From JBAXTE01 sp964653595 (GTDB taxonomy: Bacteria; Bacteroidota; Bacteroidia; Bacteroidales; WCHB1-69), in the NCBI GenBank assembly GCA_964653595.1, contig CAZZHH010000031.1, forward strand, positions 1-38,585: DNA of 38,585 bases, read 5' to 3'. Shown in pieces: positions 1 through 10,000 of this stretch. A program made the translations under genes and the position numbers. The notes below the pieces were generated by a model, which saw only the letters and a list, made by a program, of their open reading frames with translations, was not told the DNA's origin and did not search any database. Within the stretch, counting starts at the first letter, position 1; every line of letters begins with the position of its first letter.

Positions 1-42
1 CCGATTTAGTCTATAAAGTCAAAAGTTTGTAAAGTTTATAAA

Positions 43-150
43 GTAAGATAGCTGATGAGTTTGTAAAGTCTTAAAGTCGAAAGTAAAAAGTAAGATAGCT
101 GATGAGTTTGTAAAGTCTTAAAGTCGAAAGTAAAAAGTAAGATAGCTGAT
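43..150. repeat. 47-bp tandem repeat, about 2.3 copies
   Basis: The word GTAAGATAGCTGAT begins at 43, 90 and 137, exactly 47 bases apart, and the sequence between copies is nearly identical. Inside each unit the shorter word AAAGT recurs at spacings of about 7-8 bases (TAAAGTC, TTAAAGTC, GAAAGTA, AAAAGTA), so the unit looks built from a degenerate heptamer. The A/G-rich run before 43 continues the AAAGT pattern. It is non-coding. Confidence 0.85.
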
Positions 151-153
151 ATT

Positions 154-257
154 AACCACATAGGACACAATAGAAAAATCTATGCGAACTATGTGTTGTA
201 TTAAACTATGTGAACTATGTGTTAAAAAAAAGAGAATCAACCACATAGGCACATAAG
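154..257. repeat. CACATAG-type direct and inverted repeats
   Basis: AACCACATAGG-type units lie on the plus strand at 154-173 and 239-257. The opposite orientation appears at 180-197 and 206-223 (CTATGYGAACTATGTGTT), these two being 26 bases apart. Plus and minus units can pair to form a hairpin around 154-223. It resembles a dispersed intergenic repeat; I cannot tell from one locus whether it is mobile. Confidence 0.7.
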
Positions 258-354
258 AATCACATAAGTAAATCTCATAGTTGAACCATTAAGTATATAG
301 TGAGTCAGCCGAACTGGCATGAAGGGGAGTTAAGTTTTGTTTTTGGTATTATTT

Positions 355-386
355 AAAAAAAGCAACGTCTTTCGACGCTGCTTTTT
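355..386 (-). terminator. Intrinsic terminator of M16 protease gene
   Basis: Arms 362-369 and 374-381 form an 8-bp stem, which on the minus strand has one G-U pair and a GAAA tetraloop, followed by seven T residues. It lies about 30 bases past the stop at 414. The plus strand also has a T run, so it may work in both directions. Confidence 0.85.
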
Positions 387-413
387 ATTTTACTAGATAA
401 TGCGATTAATTTT

Positions 414-3290
414 CTATTTGACAAGAATTTGTTTTTCTGTCATTTTAATAATTTTACCAAATTTTGCCAACTCATCCATGTTTACCAATTTCATGTTACC
501 ACTAATGGTAATAACAATGGGTTTGTTTTTTACAAATTTCTCATACATATTTACAACATCCGAAAATTGCAATTTGTTATAAACTTCAAGTCTGAGTTTT
601 CTAGGGTCGGAGTTATATCCTAAGAACTTCCAATCACTTACAACTTGACTAAGGTATCTAAATCCCATATCTTGAGTGTGAATAGATTGCATTAACCCTT
701 TTTTAATGCCATCCATTCGTTCTGGTTTTTGAGGCATATTTAAAATCAAGTCCGTCATTACTTTAATTCCCTCTATCGTTTTATCGCTTTGAGTTCCCAT
801 ACCTGCAGTTAAATAACCTGGATTTGCAGATAAGTATCTATTATTGTACCTTGCATAAGCAGAATAGGAAAGAGAACGGAACTCTCTAATTTCTTGAAAG
901 ACAATAGAGCTCATTCCAGTTCCAAAATACTCATTAAAACCATTTAATTTTGATTTTTCTTCTTGCGTTGGGATAGATCCATTGCACCAAAATTGTAGTT
1001 TGCTTTGCAATGCCTTTGGGTCGTCGAATACATAAATTGTTGGCTCAGTAGCAATTACCAGTGGTTCTTCGATGTATACAGCTGGTTTAGGATTTACAGA
1101 AAATGGGATCGTATTCCCGATGATTTGTTTTAATTCGTCGGAAGGAATTTTTCCAACATAATGAATTTCGCAATCGTACTGTTGAATTTCTTTAAAAAGG
1201 TTTATAAGTTGAATTCCTTTTAACTTTTTAATAGAGCTAAGGGGTGTTTTTGTTAAGTAATAAGATTTTTCTTTATATTGGCTATAATCTGTCAATACGC
1301 TGCTCATGGCATCTGCATCTGCAAGAGTAGTCTTATAATTCATTTTGGCTGCATCTACTAATTTTGAGAGATGTTTATCGTCGGCTTTTGCATATCTCAT
1401 AAACTCAGCTACCAAGGATAATGTTTGTTGAATTTTGTCATCATAGCCATCGATATTGATATTAAAGTGATTAGGTGCTGCCGTGCAGTTCATGGTTGCA
1501 CCTATATTTTGCAAAGCTTTTCTAAACTCTTGCATCGATTTGTCTTTCGTCCCCAGATAATTTATATATTCACCTAACTGTTCGATCATTGGATTATGCT
1601 TTGTACCCACTTTAAAGGTGATATTCATGGAGAAAATATTATTAATTGGGTTTGGAGTTACATAAAGTTCCACTCCATTTCTTACCGACGAAATGGTTAA
1701 ATCTTTATTGAAATCGACGAATCTAGGCTCAATGCTAGTATCTGGAATTTTGCTTATCTCTTGTGCAAAAACAGATTTCTTTTCCGTATTCTTAGGAATT
1801 ACAGGCTCCCAATTTGGTTTTTTAATTTTATCTTTTTTAGGGAAACCCATTTTGGAATAAAATGCCAAATAATTGGGTCCAAAATATTCATTTGCTACAC
1901 GAACGATATCTTGTTTAGTAATTTTATCAACTTCTGCAGGCTCATTTAGATAATCTTCCCAGGTCCTATTTTCTGAAAAAGCGCTAATCATCATCATGGC
2001 TCTGGTTTGAGACGACTCGAAACTCATCTCAATACGTTTTTTATAATTCAATTTTATGGCTTCTAATAGAGAATCGTCAAAATTTCCTTTCTTTAAATTT
2101 TCGATTTGAGAAAGGGCTAATTTTTCAGCTTTTTTAAGCGATTGACCAATTACTTTTGGCACCATAATAATCATCACACCACCATGGTCGTTGTTTTTCA
2201 TGTTCTCGGCATTGAGGGCCAAAATTTTACCATCACTTACCAATTTGTCAAAAAGACCGGTTTGACCTTCGTTGCTTAAAATTTCGGTACATAAACTTAA
2301 TATCAACTCGTCTTTATGTTTATTAGGCACACCTCGGTAGGCGATGGCGCCTAACTTTATAGGAGTAAGTCGTTGAGATACCAACTCACGTCCTTGGAAT
2401 GGTTTTTCTTCGTATACAGGGTATTTTGGAACATCCCCAGTTCTCCAGTTGCCAAAATATTTTTGAATTAATGGAACAATTGCATCCGAATTAAAATCTC
2501 CAGTAAGTACCAGCGCCATATTATTTGCTACATAATAAGTTTGAAAAAACTCTGCCATTTTCGACAATTGGGGATTTTTCAAATGTTCCGTGCTCCCAAC
2601 AATGGTTTGCTGTCCGTATGGATGATTTTTATAAAAACTCTTCATAAACAGTTCAAACATATTTGAAAAAGCATTGTCGGCATACATATTTTTCTCTTCG
2701 TAAACCGTCTCTAACTCGGCTTGGAATAGACGAAAAACAGGATTTCTAAAACGCTCTGCATAGATTATCATCCATTTCTCAAGTTGGTTCGAAGGAAATT
2801 TGTTAAAGTAGACCGTTTGTTCGTTGCTGGTGTACGCATTTAAGCCAGTACTACCAATATCTTGCAACACAATATCTGTTTCGTTTGGAATAGCAAACTC
2901 AGATGCTTTAATAGACAACTTATTGATTTGCAATTGTATGGCAGAACGAGTAGAGTCTACTTTGGTCTTTGCCAACACATCGTACAGCATCGAGATACTA
3001 TCCAAAAACACTTTCTCAGCTTCCCAGTTTAAAGTACCCAATTTGTCGGTACCTTTAAACATCATGTGTTCGAAATAGTGCGCAATTCCGGTAGCATCTT
3101 TTGGGTCGTTTTTACCACCAGTATTTACCACTACAGCTCCAAAGATTTCAGATTTACTGTGATCTTCATTTAGATAAATAGTAAGTCCGTTGGGCAACTT
3201 AAAAGTCTTTACCGCCAATGACGACGATGTCTGTGAAATGGCTATTCCACAGTAAATAATTGCAATAATACTTAAAAAAAATCTTTTCAT
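414..3290 (-). CDS. M16 family zinc metalloprotease (two-lobe, secreted)
   Basis: A 958-residue insulinase/pitrilysin-family peptidase. A hydrophobic N-terminus (residues 1-20, ending AISQ) looks like a signal peptide, so it probably works in the periplasm or at the outer membrane. The inverted zinc motif HYFEH is at 71-75, with H71 and H75 as ligands and E74 catalytic. A downstream glutamate cluster (ELETVYEE, 192-199) probably supplies the third ligand. The spacing to it is longer than in classical M16 enzymes, because about 50 extra residues (90-140) sit between. A second M16 half, without HxxEH, fills the C-terminal portion, as in fused M16 proteins of Bacteroidota. It is transcribed alone, with terminators on both sides. 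Substrate unknown. Confidence 0.93.
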   Translation of the reverse strand: MKRFFLSIIAIIYCGIAISQTSSSLAVKTFKLPNGLTIYLNEDHSKSEIFGAVVVNTGGKNDPKDATGIAHYFEHMMFKGTDKLGTLNWEAEKVFLDSISMLYDVLAKTKVDSTRSAIQLQINKLSIKASEFAIPNETDIVLQDIGSTGLNAYTSNEQTVYFNKFPSNQLEKWMIIYAERFRNPVFRLFQAELETVYEEKNMYADNAFSNMFELFMKSFYKNHPYGQQTIVGSTEHLKNPQLSKMAEFFQTYYVANNMALVLTGDFNSDAIVPLIQKYFGNWRTGDVPKYPVYEEKPFQGRELVSQRLTPIKLGAIAYRGVPNKHKDELILSLCTEILSNEGQTGLFDKLVSDGKILALNAENMKNNDHGGVMIIMVPKVIGQSLKKAEKLALSQIENLKKGNFDDSLLEAIKLNYKKRIEMSFESSQTRAMMMISAFSENRTWEDYLNEPAEVDKITKQDIVRVANEYFGPNYLAFYSKMGFPKKDKIKKPNWEPVIPKNTEKKSVFAQEISKIPDTSIEPRFVDFNKDLTISSVRNGVELYVTPNPINNIFSMNITFKVGTKHNPMIEQLGEYINYLGTKDKSMQEFRKALQNIGATMNCTAAPNHFNINIDGYDDKIQQTLSLVAEFMRYAKADDKHLSKLVDAAKMNYKTTLADADAMSSVLTDYSQYKEKSYYLTKTPLSSIKKLKGIQLINLFKEIQQYDCEIHYVGKIPSDELKQIIGNTIPFSVNPKPAVYIEEPLVIATEPTIYVFDDPKALQSKLQFWCNGSIPTQEEKSKLNGFNEYFGTGMSSIVFQEIREFRSLSYSAYARYNNRYLSANPGYLTAGMGTQSDKTIEGIKVMTDLILNMPQKPERMDGIKKGLMQSIHTQDMGFRYLSQVVSDWKFLGYNSDPRKLRLEVYNKLQFSDVVNMYEKFVKNKPIVITISGNMKLVNMDELAKFGKIIKMTEKQILVK

Positions 3291-3465
3291 TTTTCAATTA
3301 CTTTTTATGATTGTTTACTTTGTTGTTTTTCAGAATGATTGACTATATTCCCATAAATATCATTCGGTTGGAAAATTACAAAATATTTCTTGATTTTTAA
3401 AATAATTTATGTTAACACAACCGTATTTTAGATGAGTACCAAAAATGATTTTCAGAATAACTAAA

Positions 3466-3502
3466 AAACCGATAAAGAATTAAGAATTATCTTTATCGGT
3501 TT
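3466..3502 (-). terminator. Intrinsic terminator of upstream aminopeptidase P gene
   Basis: Perfect 13-bp arms 3466-3478 and 3490-3502 (AAACCGATAAAGA and its complement) with an 11-base loop. On the minus strand they are followed by a run of T. It lies about 50 bases after the stop at 3551 and separates this gene from the M16 protease gene. Confidence 0.85.
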
Positions 3503-3550
3503 AAATAAAATGAATCAAAATTGTGGATAGCCCAATTTATGCAGTTTTGT

Positions 3551-4939
3551 TTATTTGCTCATAAACTGTTCAATTTCTTCCACTGTTTTTGGAATAGGAG
3601 TTCCTAAAACTCTATTTCCGTTTTCAGTAACTAACACATCATCTTCGATGCGAATTCCACCAAACGTTTTATACTCTTCCACTTTTTGGTAATTGATAAA
3701 CTCTTTATGTTTCCCCTCATTTTTCCATATATCGATCAAAGTAGGGATAAAGTAAATACCGGGTTCTACGGTTAACACAAAACCAGGTTTTAACTCTTTG
3801 CCCAAACGCACGTATGCAGTACCAAACTGACTGCTACGGGTTGTGTTAGCATCATATCCCACGTAATTTTCGCCTAAATTTTCCATATCATGTACATCCA
3901 TACCTAGCATGTGTCCCAATCCGTGTGGCATAAAGAGAGCGTGAGCGCCAGCATGAACAGCGGCAGCGGCATCTCCTTTCATCAAACCAACTTTAATTAA
4001 TCCTTCCACTATCACCTTACAGGAAAGTAAATGTACTTCGATAAATTTCACCCCAGGTTTGATGGCATCAATAGCATCCATATTCGACTTGAGTACTATT
4101 TCGTAAATCTCTTTTTGGATAGGGGAAAATTTTCCACCAACGGGGATTGTACGGGTATTATCGGAGCAATAGTTTTGTCCATTTTCTGCACCACAATCAA
4201 TGAGGAGTAATTTTCCCTCTTCTAAAATTTGGCTATGATCGTGATTATGAAGAGTCTCTCCATGTTGCGACAAAATCACTGGAAAAGAGACACACCCACC
4301 ATCGCCAATTGCAATTCCTTCGACGATACCGGCAATTTCACGTTCATAAATACCTGGTTTACAATTACGCATGGCAGCAGTATGCATTTTATAACCCGTA
4401 TGACATGCTTTTTCAATTTGCTCAATTTCATACGGATGTTTAATTTCACGTAAAGAGACCACTGCTTTGATAAAATCGACAGAAGCTTTCTCTTTTAGCT
4501 CATCCAATGGGATGTTTAAAATGGAATTCAACATAATTTTAGTTTCACCACGATACGGAGGCAAATAGTGGATGAACTTTCCAGCAGCAACAGCCTCTTT
4601 AATAACTTTAGAGAAGTCGCCATAACATGCAGTATATTTAATGCCACAGCTTGCTGCAAGCTCTTTTACAGAAGGTTGAGGACCCATCCAAATAATATCG
4701 TCCATTTCAAAATCATCCCCATATAAAGTAGAAACTTTAGTATCAAGGTCGATGATCAACGCTAAATTTGGGATTTCCAACCCTGTAAAGTAGGAAAAAG
4801 TACTATCTTGTCGGAAATGATAGGTATTAGAAGGATAATTCATAGAACTCTCCACGTTACCAGGAAGGATAAGCAGCCCACCTTTTATTTTACTCATCAA
4901 TGCATCTCGACGATTTGTGTATACCTCTTTTATAAACAT
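3551..4939 (-). CDS. Xaa-Pro aminopeptidase (M24B), paralogue 1
   Basis: A 462-residue aminopeptidase P-family enzyme, which removes N-terminal residues preceding proline. The N-terminal third (about 1-145) is the creatinase/AMP_N-type domain. The pita-bread catalytic domain follows, with the five metal ligands visible: D248 (LLLIDCG), D260 (YCSDNTRT), H343 (GLGHMLG), E392 (VEPGIY) and E432 (RIEDD). There is no signal peptide, so it is cytoplasmic. It ends IEQFMSK, directly after the conserved final helix. Its paralogue lies upstream on the same strand, with the heptamer array and an assembly gap between them, so cotranscription cannot be judged. The tandem pair suggests duplication or specialisation for different proline peptides. 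Confidence 0.93.
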   Translation of the reverse strand: MFIKEVYTNRRDALMSKIKGGLLILPGNVESSMNYPSNTYHFRQDSTFSYFTGLEIPNLALIIDLDTKVSTLYGDDFEMDDIIWMGPQPSVKELAASCGIKYTACYGDFSKVIKEAVAAGKFIHYLPPYRGETKIMLNSILNIPLDELKEKASVDFIKAVVSLREIKHPYEIEQIEKACHTGYKMHTAAMRNCKPGIYEREIAGIVEGIAIGDGGCVSFPVILSQHGETLHNHDHSQILEEGKLLLIDCGAENGQNYCSDNTRTIPVGGKFSPIQKEIYEIVLKSNMDAIDAIKPGVKFIEVHLLSCKVIVEGLIKVGLMKGDAAAAVHAGAHALFMPHGLGHMLGMDVHDMENLGENYVGYDANTTRSSQFGTAYVRLGKELKPGFVLTVEPGIYFIPTLIDIWKNEGKHKEFINYQKVEEYKTFGGIRIEDDVLVTENGNRVLGTPIPKTVEEIEQFMSK

Positions 4940-4994
4940 GATATTAAAATTTATTTAAAAATAATTATTTGAAATAACTCCCACCCAATTAACC

Positions 4995-5352
4995 ACTGTT
5001 CACTGTTCACTGTTTCACTGTTTCACTGTTTCACTGTTTCACTGTTCACTGTTCACTGTTCACTGTTCACTGTTCACTGTTCACTGTTCACTGTTNNNNN
5101 NNNNNNNNNNNNNNNNNNNNNNNNNNNNNNNNNNNNNNNNNNNNNNNNNNNNNNNNNNNNNNNNNNNNNNNNNNNNNNNNNNNNNNNNNNNNNNNACTGT
5201 TCACTGTTCACTGTTCACTGTTCACTGTTCACTGTTCACTGTTCACTGTTCACTGTTTCACTGTTCACTGTTCACTGTTCACTGTTTCACTGTTCACTGT
5301 TTCACTGTTCACTGTTCACTGTTCACTGTTCACTGTTCACTGTTCACTGTTC
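4995..5352 (-). repeat. Short tandem heptamer array (CACTGTT on plus strand), broken by gap
   Basis: Uninterrupted units of CACTGTT (7 bases) mixed with CACTGTTT (8 bases) fill both sides of a 100-N gap. On the minus strand, the coding strand of both neighbouring genes, the unit is AACAGTG. The right end runs into the 3' end of the aminopeptidase P paralogue and provides its stop codon. The true copy number is unknown because the gap is inside the array. The pattern is like the short tandemly repeated repetitive (STRR) heptamers known from cyanobacteria. No spacers are present, so this is not CRISPR. Confidence 0.95.
5096..5195. other. Assembly gap (100 N)
   Basis: Exactly 100 N, the conventional length for a scaffold gap of unknown size. 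The same repeat unit lies on both sides, so the assembly most likely broke because the array is longer than the reads. Confidence 0.97.
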
Positions 5353-6631
5353 CCATTAATTTTTCTATTTCCTCTATTTCCACAGGCACATCTTTCAACA
5401 AATCGATCGGCTCGTATGCGACCACAATATCCGTTTCGATTCTTACGCCAATGGCCTCTTCTTGAATATAAATTCCAGGCTCACAGCTTAGCACCATTCC
5501 TTCTTTGAATGGGACTTCTCTTCCACCCACATCATGGACATCCATTCCGATAAAATGGGAAATATTGTGCATGTAATACTTTTTATAAAGAGGATTCTCT
5601 GGGTCTTGATTTGCGAGATCAGCTTGCGAAAACAATCCGAGGGATATCAGTTCGTTTTCCATGAGTTTAATCACTTCGTTTTGCATTTTGGCGATGGTAT
5701 TTCCAGGTACCAGCATTTTTTTAGCGGCATGAAACACATTTAAACAAGCTTGATAGACCTCTTTTTGTCTAGGTAAAAATTTTCCATTTACCGGAATAGT
5801 ACGGGTACAATCGCCAGCATAATTTCCATATTCCGCACCAAAGTCCATCAGCACCATATCACCGTCGCAAAGAGGTTTGTCGTTTTCGATGTAATGCAGG
5901 GTACACGCACTTTTGCCACCTGCAATAATGGGAGCAAAAGAGTGACCAGATGCACCGTTTCGAATCATTTCGGCTATCAATTCAGCTTCCACTTCGTACT
6001 CCATTGCACCAGGTGCCACCACTTTAATTGCTTTTAGAAAGGCTTTTTGGGTAATATCGCAAGCTTTTTGCAACATTGCAATCTCTTCCTCCTTTTTCAC
6101 TAGGCGCAAATCGGTAAGAATAGAGTTTAATCTTCGGTACTTAATCAAAGGATAATCTGCTCTCAACTTATCAGCAAATCTTCTTTCGTTGCGGACTACT
6201 TGGGTAGTATATCGGCTATTTTCTTGCAAATCGAGATAAATGCTTTTAGACATAAACATAAATTCTGGTAGCACCGAGTCGAATTCGTCCAACCACATTA
6301 CATTTGTGATTCCCGAAATTGCGGACGCCTCCTCTTTTGTATATTTATGTCCATACCAAATGGCAATATGATCATTAGTTTTTTTTACGAATAAAATTTC
6401 CCTCATTTTTTCTACCGGATGATTTGGGGATAAGCACAAGATGCTCTCCTCTTGATCGATACCAGTGAGGTACAAGAAGTTAGGATTTTGTCGAAATGAA
6501 AAATTCTGATCTCCACTGCGTGGCATTTCATCATTAGAGACAAAAAAAGCGGTTGCCCCATTCTTCATCCTTGCGGTCAGTCGTTGCCGGTTTTGAATAT
6601 AAAAATCGGCTGAAATTGGTGTATACTTCAT
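5330..6631 (-). CDS. pepP: Xaa-Pro aminopeptidase (PepP-type, M24B), paralogue 2
   Basis: A 433-residue aminopeptidase P with an AMP_N domain (about 1-165) and a catalytic domain carrying all metal ligands: D263 (MDFGAEYG), D274 (AGDCTRT), H359 (NISHFIG), E384 (CEPGIY) and E399 (RIETDIV). Its length is normal for bacterial PepP. It is cytoplasmic, with no signal peptide. The last seven residues (GTVNSEQ) and the TGA stop are encoded by the heptamer array. The paralogue at 3551-4939 instead ends two residues after the equivalent helix, so this tail looks like an add-on from the repeat and is unlikely to be functional. A good promoter (6657-6685) sits just upstream. The gene symbol is by family resemblance. 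Confidence 0.92.
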   Translation of the reverse strand: MKYTPISADFYIQNRQRLTARMKNGATAFFVSNDEMPRSGDQNFSFRQNPNFLYLTGIDQEESILCLSPNHPVEKMREILFVKKTNDHIAIWYGHKYTKEEASAISGITNVMWLDEFDSVLPEFMFMSKSIYLDLQENSRYTTQVVRNERRFADKLRADYPLIKYRRLNSILTDLRLVKKEEEIAMLQKACDITQKAFLKAIKVVAPGAMEYEVEAELIAEMIRNGASGHSFAPIIAGGKSACTLHYIENDKPLCDGDMVLMDFGAEYGNYAGDCTRTIPVNGKFLPRQKEVYQACLNVFHAAKKMLVPGNTIAKMQNEVIKLMENELISLGLFSQADLANQDPENPLYKKYYMHNISHFIGMDVHDVGGREVPFKEGMVLSCEPGIYIQEEAIGVRIETDIVVAYEPIDLLKDVPVEIEEIEKLMGTVNSEQ

Positions 6632-6656
6632 TTTTATTACCAGTTATTATTGAAAT

Positions 6657-6685
6657 CAAAACTACAACTTTTTTCTTAAAACCAA
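6657..6685 (-). promoter_or_regulatory. Bacteroidetes-type promoter for pepP
   Basis: Read on the minus strand: TTG (6685-6683), an 18-base spacer, then TAGTTTTG (6664-6657), matching the TTG/TAnnTTTG consensus. The expected transcript start is near 6650, about 20 bases before the ATG at 6631. Confidence 0.6.
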
Positions 6686-7084
6686 CCTCTTTCCCTTAAA
6701 AAAAGTACAATTTAAATTCAGAATAATTACTCTGTACTAAATAAATTAAATCCATTCCGAATGTTAAAAGAGACTACTCCTGCAAATCAACATTACAAAA
6801 AACACACTAAATCAATTATTTAGAAGAAACAAAAAAAAGTAAAAGCTACCCATACATAAATCCCAAAAAATCTGAAAAGGGCACAATCATAAACACATAG
6901 TCCGTTTTTTACAAAAGAAAAGATAGATAAAAAAGTGGGATAAAAATTAAGTTAAAAATTAAAACAGCCCAATTTAGGAAGAAAATATTGTAAAAAAATA
7001 CAAAAAACCCTCAGAAAGTTAAAAAAAAATGTATCTTTGAAGAGGAAATTGGCATAATACAAAAAATTAAAAAGAGATTGATGT
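6686..7084. other. Divergent intergenic region, AT-rich
   Basis: About 400 bases between the pepP promoter and the surface-protein operon. It is A-rich on the plus strand with many homopolymer A runs. Apart from the -7 element at 7032 I see no gene, no convincing hairpin and no operator. Confidence 0.5.
7032..7039 (+). promoter_or_regulatory. Candidate -7 element for surface-protein operon
   Basis: TATCTTTG fits TAnnTTTG and lies 45 bases before the ATG at 7085. No TTG is found at the usual 18-20 base spacing, so only half of the promoter is supported. Confidence 0.45.
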
Positions 7085-10000
7085 ATGAGACTTTTCATAA
7101 AAATAGCACAATTATTTTTGATATTGCCAATATCGATGTATGCACATAAAAAAGATACCCTAGAAGGTGCTTCTACTTGGCGGTATACTCAAAACATTGG
7201 TCAGTGGGAATCTAACATTCACTATAAGTCGCAAATCAAAAGTGGAGCATTTTTTTTAGAAAGCGAAAAAATCACCCTTGTGATTGAAGACCAAACAGCC
7301 ATCAATAGGCTAATACAATATAAAAACAGCAGCAATTTTCTACCTCCTTCTTCTCCACCTGTAGATCCTGTAATTAAAGCTCATTCATTACAAATGCAAT
7401 TTATCAATTGTAATAAAAATTGCTCCTTCAGCGAAGAAGATGAATATGCTGATTACAGCAATTATTTTATTGGCAACGACCCTTCGAAATGGAAGTCATT
7501 TGTAAAGTCATATCAATCTATTATATACAACCAACTTTACCCAGGCATCGACCTAAAAGTCTATTCTAATAATCATTATTTCAAATACGACTTTATCGTT
7601 TCACCCCGTAGTGATGTGGATCAAATCCAGATAGCCTATCACGGAGCGGAGGGATTATCTCTTTCAAAAGGGAATTTGATCATAAAAACTAGCATTACCG
7701 ATATAGTTGAGCTGCAACCCTACGCATATCAAGTAATCGACAACAAAGAGGTGAAAATTGATTGTAATTTTGAGATATCAAACAACCGAGTTAAGTATAA
7801 GCTGGGAGCCTATGACAAGAGTCTTCCATTGATTATCGATCCTACTCTTGTTTTCGCCACCTATTCTGGGTCAACAGCCGACAATTGGGGCTACACAGCC
7901 ACTTACGACAAAGATGGTAACATGTACTCAGGAGGAAGTGTTTTTGGCACAGGATATCCGGTAACCATAGGCGCTTATCAAACAACTTATGGATCAGGCA
8001 ATTGTGATATTTCAATTACAAAATTTAACACCACTGGAAATACACTCTTTTTTTCGACCTATCTAGGCGGAAGTGGAACAGAAGTTCCGAATAGCTTAAT
8101 GACAAATAGCAACAATGAGCTATATGTGCTAGGGACAACGGGTTCTTCAAATTTCCCAACTACAGCTGGGTGCTACGACAATAGTTTCAATGGCGGGACA
8201 AATTTCACGTTAACTTACGTTTTGCAATACCCTACAGGATCAGACATTGTGCTTACAAAGTTCTCATTAGATGGCTCCACATTGTTGGGCTCAACTTTCT
8301 TCGGGGGGAGTGGAAATGATGGATTAAATACGGTAGATACGCTAAAGAAAAACTATGCCGATGAAGTTAGAGGTGAAATAATGATAGATGCAAACAGCAA
8401 TGTGTATGTAGTAAGCAGCACCCAATCGTTGAATCTTCCAGTGAGTAGTAGTTCTTTTCAACCCATCTATGGTGGTGGCAGACAGGATGGGTGCATTATA
8501 AAAATGAATCAAAATCTCACTAATTTGATATGGGCTTCTTATTTAGGTGGCACTAAAAGCGATGCCTGTTATAGCATTCAAATTGACAGAGAAAATAACA
8601 TTTATGTTGCTGGAGGTACAAGCTCGCTTGATTTTCCTACCACACCAGGGGTTATAAATCCTACTTACATGGGAGGATCTTCAGATGGGTTTATCTCCTT
8701 AATAAATGAGAATGGTACATCTTTGTTAGCATCTACCTATTTTGGATCGATAGAATACGACCAAGTTTATCTCACCAAAACTGACCGATTATCGAATGTG
8801 TTTTTATTTGGACAGACATCGGCAACGGGGACAACCTTAATTCAGAATGCATTATGGAATAGGCCTAACGGAGGACAGTTTTTAACAAAGTTATCTCGCA
8901 ATTTACAATCCATCGTATGGTCAACAACCTTTGGCACAGGCAACGGTGGTCCAGACATCTCCCCGACCGCTTTGTTAGTAGATTTTTGCAATAACATATA
9001 CATGTCTGGCTGGGGAGGTCCGGCCTTAAATGGATTTGGAGGAACAGTTGGATTACCCATTACCCCTGGAGCCTTCCAATCGACAACCGATAATCACGAT
9101 TACTATTTTATCGTAGTCAAAGACGATGCCTCTGCGTTGCAATACGCTACCTTTTTTGGAGGAGGGACATCGCATGAACATGTAGATGGAGGCACGAGTA
9201 GATTCGACAAAAAGGGAAGAATATATCAAGCAGTATGTGCCGGCTGTGGTAGCAACGATGACTTTCCAGTTACCCCAGGTTCGTGGTCTACAACCAACAA
9301 CAGTTATAATTGCAACATGGGAGTTATCAAATTCGACTTTGATGTACCCGCATTGATAGCCGATTTTGATGTTCCATCGATCATATGTGCCCCTGCAAGT
9401 GTCAATTTTATCAACAACTCTTCAACCTCAACCACAGGAACTACTATCTGGAATTGGAGTTTTGGTGATGGTACCTATTCGAACCAACAAAACCCTACTC
9501 ACACCTATACTCAATCGGGGCAATACGAGATTAGACTTATCGTTAGCAACCCTTCCAGTTGTAACACCGCCGACACAATGATAAAATCGATTATTGTATT
9601 ATCCAATACCAATTCGGTGTTGCCTGATAAAAATATCTGTCTTGGCGATTTTGTCCAAATAGGAGTTCCCCCCTCAGGGAACAGTTCAATCACCTACAAT
9701 TGGCAACCACCCACCAACTTAAACAATACTACCATATCAAATCCAATAGCAAATCCAAATGCTACCATTACCTATTTATTAAGGATAAGCGATGGAGTTT
9801 GCACCGATACCCTTACTCAGAAGGTAAATGTATACAACCTACAAATTGAAGCAGGCAACAACATCACCGTTTGCAGAGGCGACACTGCCAATTTAACTCC
9901 CATTACTTCGGGAGGTGCTACCTCGTTTTATTGGTCGAATAATTTAAACTTTGATCCCATATTAAACTCAAATATTACCAATCCAAACTACCGACCTGTT

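Larger units (their letters stand above)
1..354. other. Non-coding left edge
   Basis: No credible gene is visible. The stretch holds the 47-bp tandem repeat, the CACATAG repeats and a plain AT-rich remainder, and ends at the terminator of the M16 protease gene. No tRNA or small-RNA structure was recognised. Confidence 0.6.

Noticed and set aside
4995..5352. CRISPR array
   Set aside because: Units are 7-8 bases with no spacers and no cas genes nearby.
6704..6738. AGTACA ... TGTACT inverted repeat as an operator
   Set aside because: Only six bases per arm with a 23-base spacer in AT-rich DNA, so it is easily chance.
8842..9060. Minus-strand ORF within the giant surface protein gene, and similar internal ORFs elsewhere
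   Set aside because: They are shadows of well-supported genes in other frames.
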